Position numbers and translations under genes: made by a program
Part shown: positions 7,330 to 12,816 of the stretch, piece by piece
Layout of the letters: every line of letters starts with the position of its first letter
Position numbering within the stretch: the first letter of the stretch is position 1
The notes under the pieces: generated by a model
Told to the model about the DNA's origin: nothing
Database searches by the model: none
Seen by the model: the letters and a program-made list of their open reading frames with translations, nothing else
NCBI GenBank assembly: GCA_964413425.1
Contig: CAYPST010000116.1
Coordinates: forward strand, 1 to 12,816
Direction of reading: 5' to 3'
DNA: 12,816 nucleotides
DNA from: DATFLS01 sp964413425
GTDB lineage: Bacteria > Fidelibacterota > JAANXI01

Positions 7330-7357
7330 GGTTTGCCCGGCATTTGCCGGGCAAACC
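7330..7357 (-). promoter_or_regulatory. Intercistronic GC-rich hairpin between receptor and secreted-protein genes
   Basis: A perfect 12-bp stem, GGTTTGCCCGGC (7330-7341) and GCCGGGCAAACC (7346-7357), has a 4-base loop and lies 17 bases past the receptor stop. On the minus strand it is followed by TGTTCATGAT, without a U-tract, so full intrinsic termination is unlikely. A stable stem here would fit a 3'-end stabiliser or a processing/attenuation point that sets the ratio of receptor to downstream products. The structure is seen; the role is inferred. Confidence 0.6.
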
Positions 7358-7373
7358 ATGCTCGCTTGTGCGA

Positions 7374-10300
7374 TTAGAATGACATCCTGACGCCGAAAAA
7401 GATATCCCGCGGGAACAGATATCTGAATGAATTCCCGTTGGGCGGATCGATGTAGTCCTTATCCACCACTCCGGGCTGGTCATCGCCGTATCCCTTTTCT
7501 TTATCATAGGTGGGAATCGTTTCCGCCACCTCCTCGGGGAGTTTCAGCGAATTCAGGTAATCCTGGTAATCCCGGGGACCATAGAAGGAACCCGTATTGA
7601 AGTTTTTGATATTAAAGACGTTGTCTATGTCAATATACAAGGTCATCATGGCACCTGCACCTCTCCGGGACAGCGGAATGTGCTTGCTCAGCCGGAGGTC
7701 CACCATTTTATAATCCACCCACTGCATGTTATTCTGGACTCCCGGGACAGACACATCACCGGTATAGGTGAAATAATCACCGGCCTGCCATCTGCCGAGC
7801 AGGTTGATATTCCAGTTGCCCGCGGGATGAATACCGGCCATTTGCGGACCGAACTCCGGCGGCACCAGAAATTCCAGGCTGAACCGGGCATACGGCTTGG
7901 GCAGCGGTTTGTTCTGATAGGCCCGGTACAGGCGTTCGTACTGCCGCTGCTGTACCTGGTTCTCGAAATGTTCAGGGACGCCGAAATCCCCGTACTTCTG
8001 TGCCATGAAATTATAGTTGATAAATCCGCGGATATGCCGGCCCACATTCTTGAACAGACTGATCTCGAATCCCCGGATATCTTCGTAATTATGCGGCATA
8101 TTCACCATGTAATTGATCAGCCCGTTCTCGCTGCGGTACCATTCCCATCGCGGCTGATTGTCCAGTGCCTTATAATATCCGGCCACACGCACCTGAAACA
8201 TATTCAGCACCGACTGTTCGTAGCCCAGCTCATACGCCACCGTGGTCGGGAATGGCATATCGGGATTGGAGATCATGCGCACAGCATCGGCGATTATATC
8301 TCGCTGGGTCATATACAGATGTTCCGGAATCCGGGTCTGGCGGAAATGGCCGTAATTGAAATAGATTTTGCTGGCCGCGGTCACCGGAAATGAGATCCCC
8401 AGACGCGGACTCAGGGACCATTGGGCCGGGGCGGACTTAAACCCGTTGATACCGATAACCTGCAATGTTTCCGGATCCCGGGATTCCATTTCCCGCCAGT
8501 ACTTCCCCATGAAGGCGTCGGCATAAGGATTATCGTAATCATACCATTCGGAGCGGGGATCCTGGTAGTCGAAGCGTAGCCCCACATTAGCAATCATACC
8601 TCCGAACTCCAGTTTATCCTGGAGATACGCCGCAAAATACAGGGGGCTCTCCCGGAAGTTGTCATACACATCATTCGGATTCTCCAGGAAGTCCACGTGT
8701 TCGTAATTGACGTTATGGTCAGAGAGCCTCAACATCACTCCGCCTTTAATCAGGTTGGTCCGGTTCACCTGCGAGGACAGGTCGAAGTTCACCTGGTAAT
8801 CCGCGGAGTAACTGGTATCCCGGAATTCGCTGTGATGGGCTCCCATCCGCAATCCCCATTCGGAGTTGTCCGGCAGGAATGAGAAGCCAAGGGGAGCTTC
8901 ATCCGCATGGTAATTTTCTGAGAAAATCTGTTTGGTTTCGGGATCCCGTGGTTCTATAGGATAGGACTGGTAATCGGTGCGGTATCGCTGAAAGCGCACT
9001 TCATAGAAAGTCTCCGGGGCCAGGGAATGCGTCAGCTTCAGGGCTTGCATATTGTGCACCAGATCCCCGTTGGAGAAATATCCGGGGTTGAACATTTGAT
9101 CCCAGAGGGGATAACTACCAGTGCTGAATGAAAAATTTCCGTCAAATCCTCGCACGTGCTCCCGATCCCCGTTTCTGGCCACTGTTGTCCAGGGAGAAGC
9201 CCCCCGTCCACCGGCCGTGTTCGTGCCCAGCTGGGTTCCATACATCCCCTGGAAATTGAGTTTCATGTTGGAGGTAATATTGGACGTGAGTTTCAGCATG
9301 GCATTGTCTTCCCAGTACCCGGAACGGGACAGCGGCACGATGTATTCTTCGTTCATCTGCCGGTAGGATGCCAGGAAGCGGAGGTCGCCCAGCGGCTCAC
9401 TGACGAAAGGAACGGGGCCGCTGAAAGAGGCATCGAAGGTGTAATCCGGATTTTGAATAGCGATATCCCGGCGCATTCTCCACTCAAAGAGATCCACCGC
9501 CCCTTCTCGATCCAGGTCGTTGTTGAGATTGTCATCTTCCTTGGTCTGCTGGATGATGGCATCCCACCCATCAAAACTGGGATATTGTTTTTGGGTGTAG
9601 GCATCCCATACATCGGTGCCTTCCCACATCACTTCCGGATCCAGATACGGCCGCATCCAGTAGGAATCCGGATGTTTCGGTGACTTTCCGAAATACTTCT
9701 TGCCGGGAGGGCTATACCGGAAGAGGAGCTCTCCGGAATATTGGTTCCGGGCACCTTCTCTGGTCGCCACATTCACCACCCCGGATCGAATATCCCCGTA
9801 TTCGGCATTAAAGCCACCGGCCTGGACCTGCACCTCCTGCACAGCGGTATAGCTGATACCGGTATATGGATTTTTATTCCGGGCGCTGTTGATGTTGAGT
9901 CCATCAAGGGTAAAACCTACTTCATCGGCGTTGCTTCCACGAATGGACAGCCCCTGCACCCCTGCCTGAATGCCGATGATCTGGTCGAGATCGGTCAATG
10001 GTAAACCCTGTACCTGCTCTGTGGCAATATCCACACGGCTGGCAGAAATATCAGCTTTTATCACCCGTTCTTCCGCTTCGATGATCACTTCCTCTCCGGC
10101 AATGGCTTGCTGTTGGAGTGCGAAATTTACCGTTGAGGTGAGGTCGATATTTACATCGACTCCCTGCTGTCTGGTCTGGGCATACCCGATGAACGAGGCC
10201 TGGACTGTGTGGGTGCCCGGCGGAACGTTTAAAATGGTATAGTACCCCTCAGAATCAGTGGCAGCACCCAGATTGGTGCCGACCACAATCACGTTCACTC

Positions 10301-10421
10301 CCGGCAGCGGTTCCCCGGTTTCGTCATCGGTTACCTGGCCGCTGATTTTACCGGTCTGAGCAAGCACAACACTCGACGTCAGTAATACCAACCCTGCCAG
10401 AAGAAGCTTCATGGATCTCAT
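7374..10421 (-). CDS. TonB-dependent outer-membrane receptor with carboxypeptidase-regulatory-like domain
   Basis: The protein has 1015 residues from the ATG at 10421. A signal peptide (MRSMKLLLAGLVLLTSSVVLAQ) is followed by a carboxypeptidase-regulatory-like beta-sandwich (about 25-103: ISGQVTDDETGEPLPGVNV, GYYTILNVPPGTHTVQASFIGY), then a TonB-box-like EEVIIEAEE, a plug domain (about 130-220: LDQIIGIQAGVQGLSIRG, FTLDGLNIN, QVQAGGFNAEYGDIRSGVVNV), and a long beta-barrel ending in the terminal Phe (FFGVRMSF). It is an energy-coupled importer of the SusC-like size class. No SusD gene is visible. ATG 10421 is chosen because AGGAGG lies nine bases upstream; the in-frame TTG at 10427 is too close to it. 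It is the first large gene of a three-gene operon with the secreted protein and the PorV-like protein. The transported substrate cannot be told from sequence. Confidence 0.9.
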   Translation of the reverse strand: MRSMKLLLAGLVLLTSSVVLAQTGKISGQVTDDETGEPLPGVNVIVVGTNLGAATDSEGYYTILNVPPGTHTVQASFIGYAQTRQQGVDVNIDLTSTVNFALQQQAIAGEEVIIEAEERVIKADISASRVDIATEQVQGLPLTDLDQIIGIQAGVQGLSIRGSNADEVGFTLDGLNINSARNKNPYTGISYTAVQEVQVQAGGFNAEYGDIRSGVVNVATREGARNQYSGELLFRYSPPGKKYFGKSPKHPDSYWMRPYLDPEVMWEGTDVWDAYTQKQYPSFDGWDAIIQQTKEDDNLNNDLDREGAVDLFEWRMRRDIAIQNPDYTFDASFSGPVPFVSEPLGDLRFLASYRQMNEEYIVPLSRSGYWEDNAMLKLTSNITSNMKLNFQGMYGTQLGTNTAGGRGASPWTTVARNGDREHVRGFDGNFSFSTGSYPLWDQMFNPGYFSNGDLVHNMQALKLTHSLAPETFYEVRFQRYRTDYQSYPIEPRDPETKQIFSENYHADEAPLGFSFLPDNSEWGLRMGAHHSEFRDTSYSADYQVNFDLSSQVNRTNLIKGGVMLRLSDHNVNYEHVDFLENPNDVYDNFRESPLYFAAYLQDKLEFGGMIANVGLRFDYQDPRSEWYDYDNPYADAFMGKYWREMESRDPETLQVIGINGFKSAPAQWSLSPRLGISFPVTAASKIYFNYGHFRQTRIPEHLYMTQRDIIADAVRMISNPDMPFPTTVAYELGYEQSVLNMFQVRVAGYYKALDNQPRWEWYRSENGLINYMVNMPHNYEDIRGFEISLFKNVGRHIRGFINYNFMAQKYGDFGVPEHFENQVQQRQYERLYRAYQNKPLPKPYARFSLEFLVPPEFGPQMAGIHPAGNWNINLLGRWQAGDYFTYTGDVSVPGVQNNMQWVDYKMVDLRLSKHIPLSRRGAGAMMTLYIDIDNVFNIKNFNTGSFYGPRDYQDYLNSLKLPEEVAETIPTYDKEKGYGDDQPGVVDKDYIDPPNGNSFRYLFPRDIFFGVRMSF

Positions 10422-10423
10422 GA

Positions 10424-10510
10424 TCAACCCCCTCCTGTTAAATGAGAATTAATACCATCGGTAAGAAGAAAAAGCACTTGATTGAATAACTTCCGGCTGG
10501 AAGCCTTCAT
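10424..10510 (-). CDS. Possible 28-residue leader peptide before the receptor gene
   Basis: An ATG at 10510 has an excellent ribosome-binding site (AAAGGAGGGGGT directly upstream) and opens 28 codons: MKASSRKLFNQVLFLL, then TDGINSHLTGGG, then TGA at 10426-10424. The last Gly codons are themselves the AGGAGGGGG ribosome-binding site of the receptor gene, and the TGA ends two bases before its ATG. This is the layout expected for translational coupling or a regulatory leader peptide. The product is too short to recognise. Against it, a 28-codon ORF can arise by chance; for it, the ribosome-binding site matches the receptor's own nearly base for base. Confidence 0.45.
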   Translation of the reverse strand: MKASSRKLFNQVLFLLTDGINSHLTGGG

Positions 10511-10533
10511 ACCCCCTCCTTTCGCTTTTCTTT

Positions 10534-10577
10534 GCTTCAAATAAAGCTAATCTGTTCTTCCAGCTTCAATTAAAGCT
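10534..10577 (-). promoter_or_regulatory. Pair of near-identical 15-bp repeats, possible promoter/operator of the receptor operon
   Basis: GCTTCAAATAAAGCT (10534-10548) and GCTTCAATTAAAGCT (10563-10577) differ at one base, start 29 bases apart, and are each partly palindromic (AGCTT...AAGCT type). Read on the minus strand, the second copy gives TTTATTTG, 7 of 8 to the Bacteroidota -7 consensus TAnnTTTG, and the first contributes a TTG 21 bases upstream. They may be the promoter itself, a two-site operator overlapping it, or both. The site is 24 bases upstream of the leader ORF start. Confidence 0.4.
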
Positions 10578-10708
10578 TCTGAAACCAGATTGCGTCTTTC
10601 TCTTTACCGGACAGAAACAACGGATTGTGCGACATCTGCAGGAAGATAGTACCCATAGTTCCACTCCCCCTCAAAGCGAATCTATTATTCGACTATCTCG
10701 GTTATGTG

Positions 10709-10837
10709 CCTGATTGTTGCCATACCATTTCACCTGCAATGGTATCAGAATCAGGTGATCTATTTACAGTATCTTGTAGTCTCTGTCCATCATTATGGAA
10801 GGTAACCACTGTAAAACAACATGGTTCGTTACCTTCC
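10709..10837 (-). ncRNA. Candidate structured leader RNA upstream of the receptor operon
   Basis: Several pairings stack in about 130 bases. Stem A has outer arms CCTGATT (10709-10715) and AATCAGG (10749-10755) and inner arms ATACCATT (10722-10729) and AATGGTAT (10738-10745). Stem B is a perfect 10-bp hairpin, GGAAGGTAAC (10797-10806) and GTTACCTTCC (10828-10837), with a 21-base loop. The loop word ACTGTAAA (10808-10815) is the complement of TTTACAGT at 10763-10770, allowing a pseudoknot-like or alternative pairing. Watson-Crick pairing fits either strand; minus is assumed because the receptor operon lies downstream. It could also be the 3' end of the TPR-2 message or paired DNA operator sites. 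It matches no riboswitch class I can confirm. Confidence 0.4.
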
Positions 10838-11105
10838 TGTCAAATCTCTTATCACCCTATTTCGTATAGATTCTATTTCAACCTGCCGATCGGAAAATAA
10901 CCTCTCAGATTTACCCAACAATAACGGAATTCTGAAAGAGTAATCGCAGGTGCCCTCCTTCCGAAATATATCTTATTCTTAACTCAGATAGATAGTGAGT
11001 AACACTAAATATTTACTACGAATTTGTCAAGTGAAAATATGGCAAATTTGGTGTTTAATGCAAGCGTGCAGCTCATCATCTATGGTTGATGGATCTTCCT
11101 CACGT
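10838..11105. other. Distal part of the receptor leader region
   Basis: No gene is supported here. It contains a putative sigma-70-like promoter (listed separately) and a strong but orphan ribosome-binding-site-like AAGGAGG (10954-10960 on the minus strand) with no ATG, GTG or TTG at proper distance. No terminator with a U-tract is seen after the TPR-2 stop at 11106. Confidence 0.4.
11002..11030 (-). promoter_or_regulatory. Possible sigma-70-like promoter
   Basis: On the minus strand TTGACA (11030-11025) matches the -35 consensus exactly and is followed after 17 bases by TAGTGT (11007-11002), a weak -10 box (3 of 6). If used, it would give the receptor operon a leader of roughly 570 bases that includes the structured element. 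It is downstream of the TPR-2 stop, so it is well placed for a separate operon start. The poor -10 box keeps confidence low. Confidence 0.3.
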
Positions 11106-12368
11106 TCAATACGAGTTTCCATCCTCCAGCTCACGCAGATGTTGCCGGGCAACCGGGTGTCCTGGATCATACTGCAAGGCCTGTGTCCATGCTTGCTTTG
11201 CCAGATGCCGCTTTCCGGCTTTTGCATACGTCACCCCCAAATTAATCCAGACTCTCACCAGGCTGCTGTCTCCCTGTAATATTGCTGTATAGATATCCAC
11301 CGCTTCCTCGAAATGTCCGAGAGTCGCATACACATTGGCCAGCTTATTCCGCAGGATGGAATTGTTCGGCTCAAGATACAGAGCAGTTTGATATGCCTGT
11401 TTTGCCTCCTCATACCGGCCGGTCTTCTGGTACAAATCACCCAGCTGAATCCAGCGATTGGTATTATCCGGAAAAGTACGCACGGTCCATTTCGCTGTGG
11501 CAACATCGTAATCTATATCCTGCAGGGTATCCGCACGGGCCAGATGCTTTTGGCCTGCTTCATCCTCACCCAGGCGTAACAAGGCCAGTCCGAGATTATA
11601 ATGCGCCCCATAATGCCAGGGCTGCTGTTCGGCGACCTTTTCCAGCTCCCGGGCGGCAGCTTCCGGATTCCCTGTTTGCAGCAGCAAATATCCGTAAAAG
11701 TACCGATATTCCGGATTCTGCGGCTCCAGTCTTGTGGCTTCTTGGTAATATTTGAGGCCTTTCCGGAAATCACCTTCATTTTTATACAGCTGTCCGAGAT
11801 CCGCGTACGCCCCACTATGCGTGCTATCTCCGGAGATGACATCCTCATATACCTGCACAGCACTGTCAATCTTCCCCAATCGCGTATAACAACGGCCCAT
11901 CTGCACCAACACGGCAGATCGCGCCTCGGAGGAGTACTGTCGTTCCTTTTCGGCAGCGGCTTCTTTTTCCTTTATATAGTATGACAATGCTTCCTGAAAA
12001 TTTTCCTGCTGAAAAGCATTATGGCCGAGTCTGAACCAGAGTCCCTGATACCCGGGATCCAGCTCTAACGCTTTTCTTAAAATGCTGTCTGCTTTTTGAA
12101 ATTGATTCACTTCCGTATAAATTCTTCCCCGCAAGAGATAAATTTCAGGAAACCCGGGAGCATAAACTTCTGCACTATCCAGGACTGACAAAGCGTGCTG
12201 ATAATTTCCCTGCTGAAACTGGTTCCTGGATTGGTAAAGCAGGTCTATGACTTCCGAACTCGGTTGGGTGAATTCTGACTGTCGGCGCCGGGAATCTTGC
12301 CTTCCGCACCTTTCTAAAGCAAGGAATAAAATGGCACCGGAAACTAATGCAATAATTGTTGTTCTCAT
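11106..12368 (-). CDS. Tetratricopeptide-repeat protein, probably envelope-anchored (TPR-2)
   Basis: The protein has 420 residues. A hydrophobic stretch (about 4-18) is followed by Glu-Arg-Cys21, suggesting export or a membrane anchor; the lipobox is atypical, with Arg at -1. From about 40 to the end run TPR units such as ALSVLDSAEVYAPGFPEIYLLRG, ADSILRKALELDP and AKQAWTQALQYDP, so it is a scaffold without catalytic residues. QPWHYGAHYNLG at 249-260 and the following register (RxGxxExG, ADxLQ, then two TPRs to the end) align with TPR-1, so the two are paralogues. The region about 130-155 is a charged Lys/Glu-rich insert (KEKEAAAEKERQ), possibly a short coiled coil, that TPR-1 lacks. The ATG at 12368 has AAAGG abutting it and GGGG 10 bases upstream; no better in-frame start is seen. 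Its interaction with the receptor operon is an inference from position. Confidence 0.82.
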   Translation of the reverse strand: MRTTIIALVSGAILFLALERCGRQDSRRRQSEFTQPSSEVIDLLYQSRNQFQQGNYQHALSVLDSAEVYAPGFPEIYLLRGRIYTEVNQFQKADSILRKALELDPGYQGLWFRLGHNAFQQENFQEALSYYIKEKEAAAEKERQYSSEARSAVLVQMGRCYTRLGKIDSAVQVYEDVISGDSTHSGAYADLGQLYKNEGDFRKGLKYYQEATRLEPQNPEYRYFYGYLLLQTGNPEAAARELEKVAEQQPWHYGAHYNLGLALLRLGEDEAGQKHLARADTLQDIDYDVATAKWTVRTFPDNTNRWIQLGDLYQKTGRYEEAKQAYQTALYLEPNNSILRNKLANVYATLGHFEEAVDIYTAILQGDSSLVRVWINLGVTYAKAGKRHLAKQAWTQALQYDPGHPVARQHLRELEDGNSY

Positions 12369-12440
12369 CCTTTCATTACCCCAGACCTCAATTATTTATA
12401 CTCCTGGAGACGGAGAGAGTCCCCCCTCCCGAACCTCGCC

Positions 12441-12597
12441 GGGTACATAGGTACATAAGTACATAGGTATATAAGTGGCTGCGAGAACGAGATATGGTCG
12501 TATCATTCCGCAAATGGTCATGCACTCTTTTCTGGCTGGGAAGCACACCGACCGCTTCCCTTCCTATGAACCTATTTCCCTATGTACCTATGGACCC
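12441..12597. repeat. Two facing arrays of an 8-bp unit forming a long imperfect inverted repeat
   Basis: The left array (12444-12475) has four 8-bp units: TACATAGG, TACATAAG, TACATAGG, TATATAAG. The right array (12563-12594) has four units on the opposite strand: CCTATGAA, CCTATTTC, CCTATGTA, CCTATGGA. Flanking GGG (12441-12443) and CCC (12595-12597) extend the pairing, giving 28 matches of 35 by my count. The 87-base interior contains a second perfect inverted repeat, GGGAAGC (12538-12544) and GCTTCCC (12554-12560). The element lies about 70 bases upstream of TPR-2, so it may be a mobile hairpin element, an RNA hairpin or simply expanded intergenic repeats. Confidence 0.6.
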
Positions 12598-12816
12598 TTA
12601 TGCCCGGGAGTCGGGTGGAAGATGCAATCGGTGATTATCCATTTTTTCTGTGTTCATATGGGTGCCGTTTGCCATGAATCACCTATATCAAAGAAATCAA
12701 GGTCATTCCCTATTTCCTTCGGAATCTATGTCTGTCTTCGCTCCGGTCTGAACAGAGTTATCCTGGATTATTCATAAATAGCACACGGATACCCACGGAA
12801 ACAGTGGATAGACACA
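12598..12816. other. Right-edge intergenic stretch with no gene seen
   Basis: With 12369-12440 and the repeat element this makes about 450 bases without a supported gene. Open frames here are short and lack ribosome-binding sites. The final 40 bases contain loosely repeated GGATA words (CGGATACCCACGG, GTGGATAGACAC) resembling degenerate intergenic repeats, too weak to call. Confidence 0.4.

Noticed and set aside
9156..9683. Long plus-strand frames opposite the receptor gene (also at 7680-8393)
   Set aside because: They mirror the coding bias of the receptor gene on the other strand and show no domain.
10749..10837. Resemblance to a cobalamin riboswitch (ACTGTAAA and GATACC words before a TonB receptor)
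   Set aside because: The words are too close together, the B12-box match is poor and the surrounding stems do not follow the cobalamin layout. An Infernal search with the Rfam cobalamin model would settle it.
10625..10900. 91-codon plus-strand frame in the receptor leader region
   Set aside because: No ribosome-binding site, no recognisable product, and it runs through the paired stems.
10954..10960. Orphan ribosome-binding-site-like AAGGAGG on the minus strand
   Set aside because: No standard start codon lies at a workable distance; the following frame from ATT is only about 22 codons.
11027..11122. 31-codon minus-strand frame overlapping the TPR-2 stop (METRIEREED start)
   Set aside because: The GGAGG abuts the ATG with no spacing, and the frame ends within the putative -35 box; more likely chance.
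1..12816. tRNA, rRNA, CRISPR array or transposase gene
   Set aside because: None was seen by eye on either strand; the repeats present are too short and lack spacers of constant length.

Overview
The window is a roughly 50% GC piece of a draft or metagenome assembly with two runs of exactly 100 N. It probably comes from a Gram-negative member of, or neighbour to, the Bacteroidota/FCB group (for example Neomarinimicrobiota, Calditrichota, KSB1 or Balneolota). This rests on a long TonB-dependent receptor with an N-terminal carboxypeptidase-regulatory-like domain, a protein with a C-terminal type IX secretion (T9SS)-like sorting domain, and a PorV/PorQ-like outer-membrane protein, all in one gene order. 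Strong AGGAGG ribosome-binding sites argue against a classical Bacteroides-type genome. The phylum is an inference.

Layout: every well-supported gene is on the minus strand. From high to low coordinates these are a TPR protein (TPR-2, 11106-12368); a 685-bp leader region with stem-loops, a near-identical pair of 15-bp repeats and a 28-codon leader ORF; the TonB-dependent receptor (7374-10421); the T9SS-type secreted fibronectin protein (5203-7284, with an assembly gap); the PorV-like protein (4194-5076, with an assembly gap); a terminator-like hairpin; a paralogous TPR protein (TPR-1, 2538-3791); a ThuA-domain protein interrupted by one in-frame amber codon (1389-2228); and a 2,3-diketo-L-gulonate reductase homologue (111-1103). 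One possible plus-strand mini-gene with its own terminator lies at 1177-1336.

How it may work: receptor, secreted protein and PorV-like protein look like one outer-membrane/secretion operon. It could import a substrate through the receptor and place the secreted protein at the cell surface. The two TPR proteins, probably anchored in the envelope, share a distinctive QPWHYGAHYNLG segment and flank the operon like bookends. The ThuA-like protein and the diketogulonate reductase hint at carbohydrate or sugar-acid metabolism, but the substrate cannot be read from the sequence.

The most interesting non-coding signals are the structured leader upstream of the receptor (nested stem-loop, 10-bp hairpin and a possible loop-to-upstream pairing), the leader ORF that ends in the receptor's ribosome-binding site, a perfect 12-bp hairpin between receptor and secreted protein, the plus-strand mini-gene, and a pair of facing 8-bp repeat arrays at 12441-12597.
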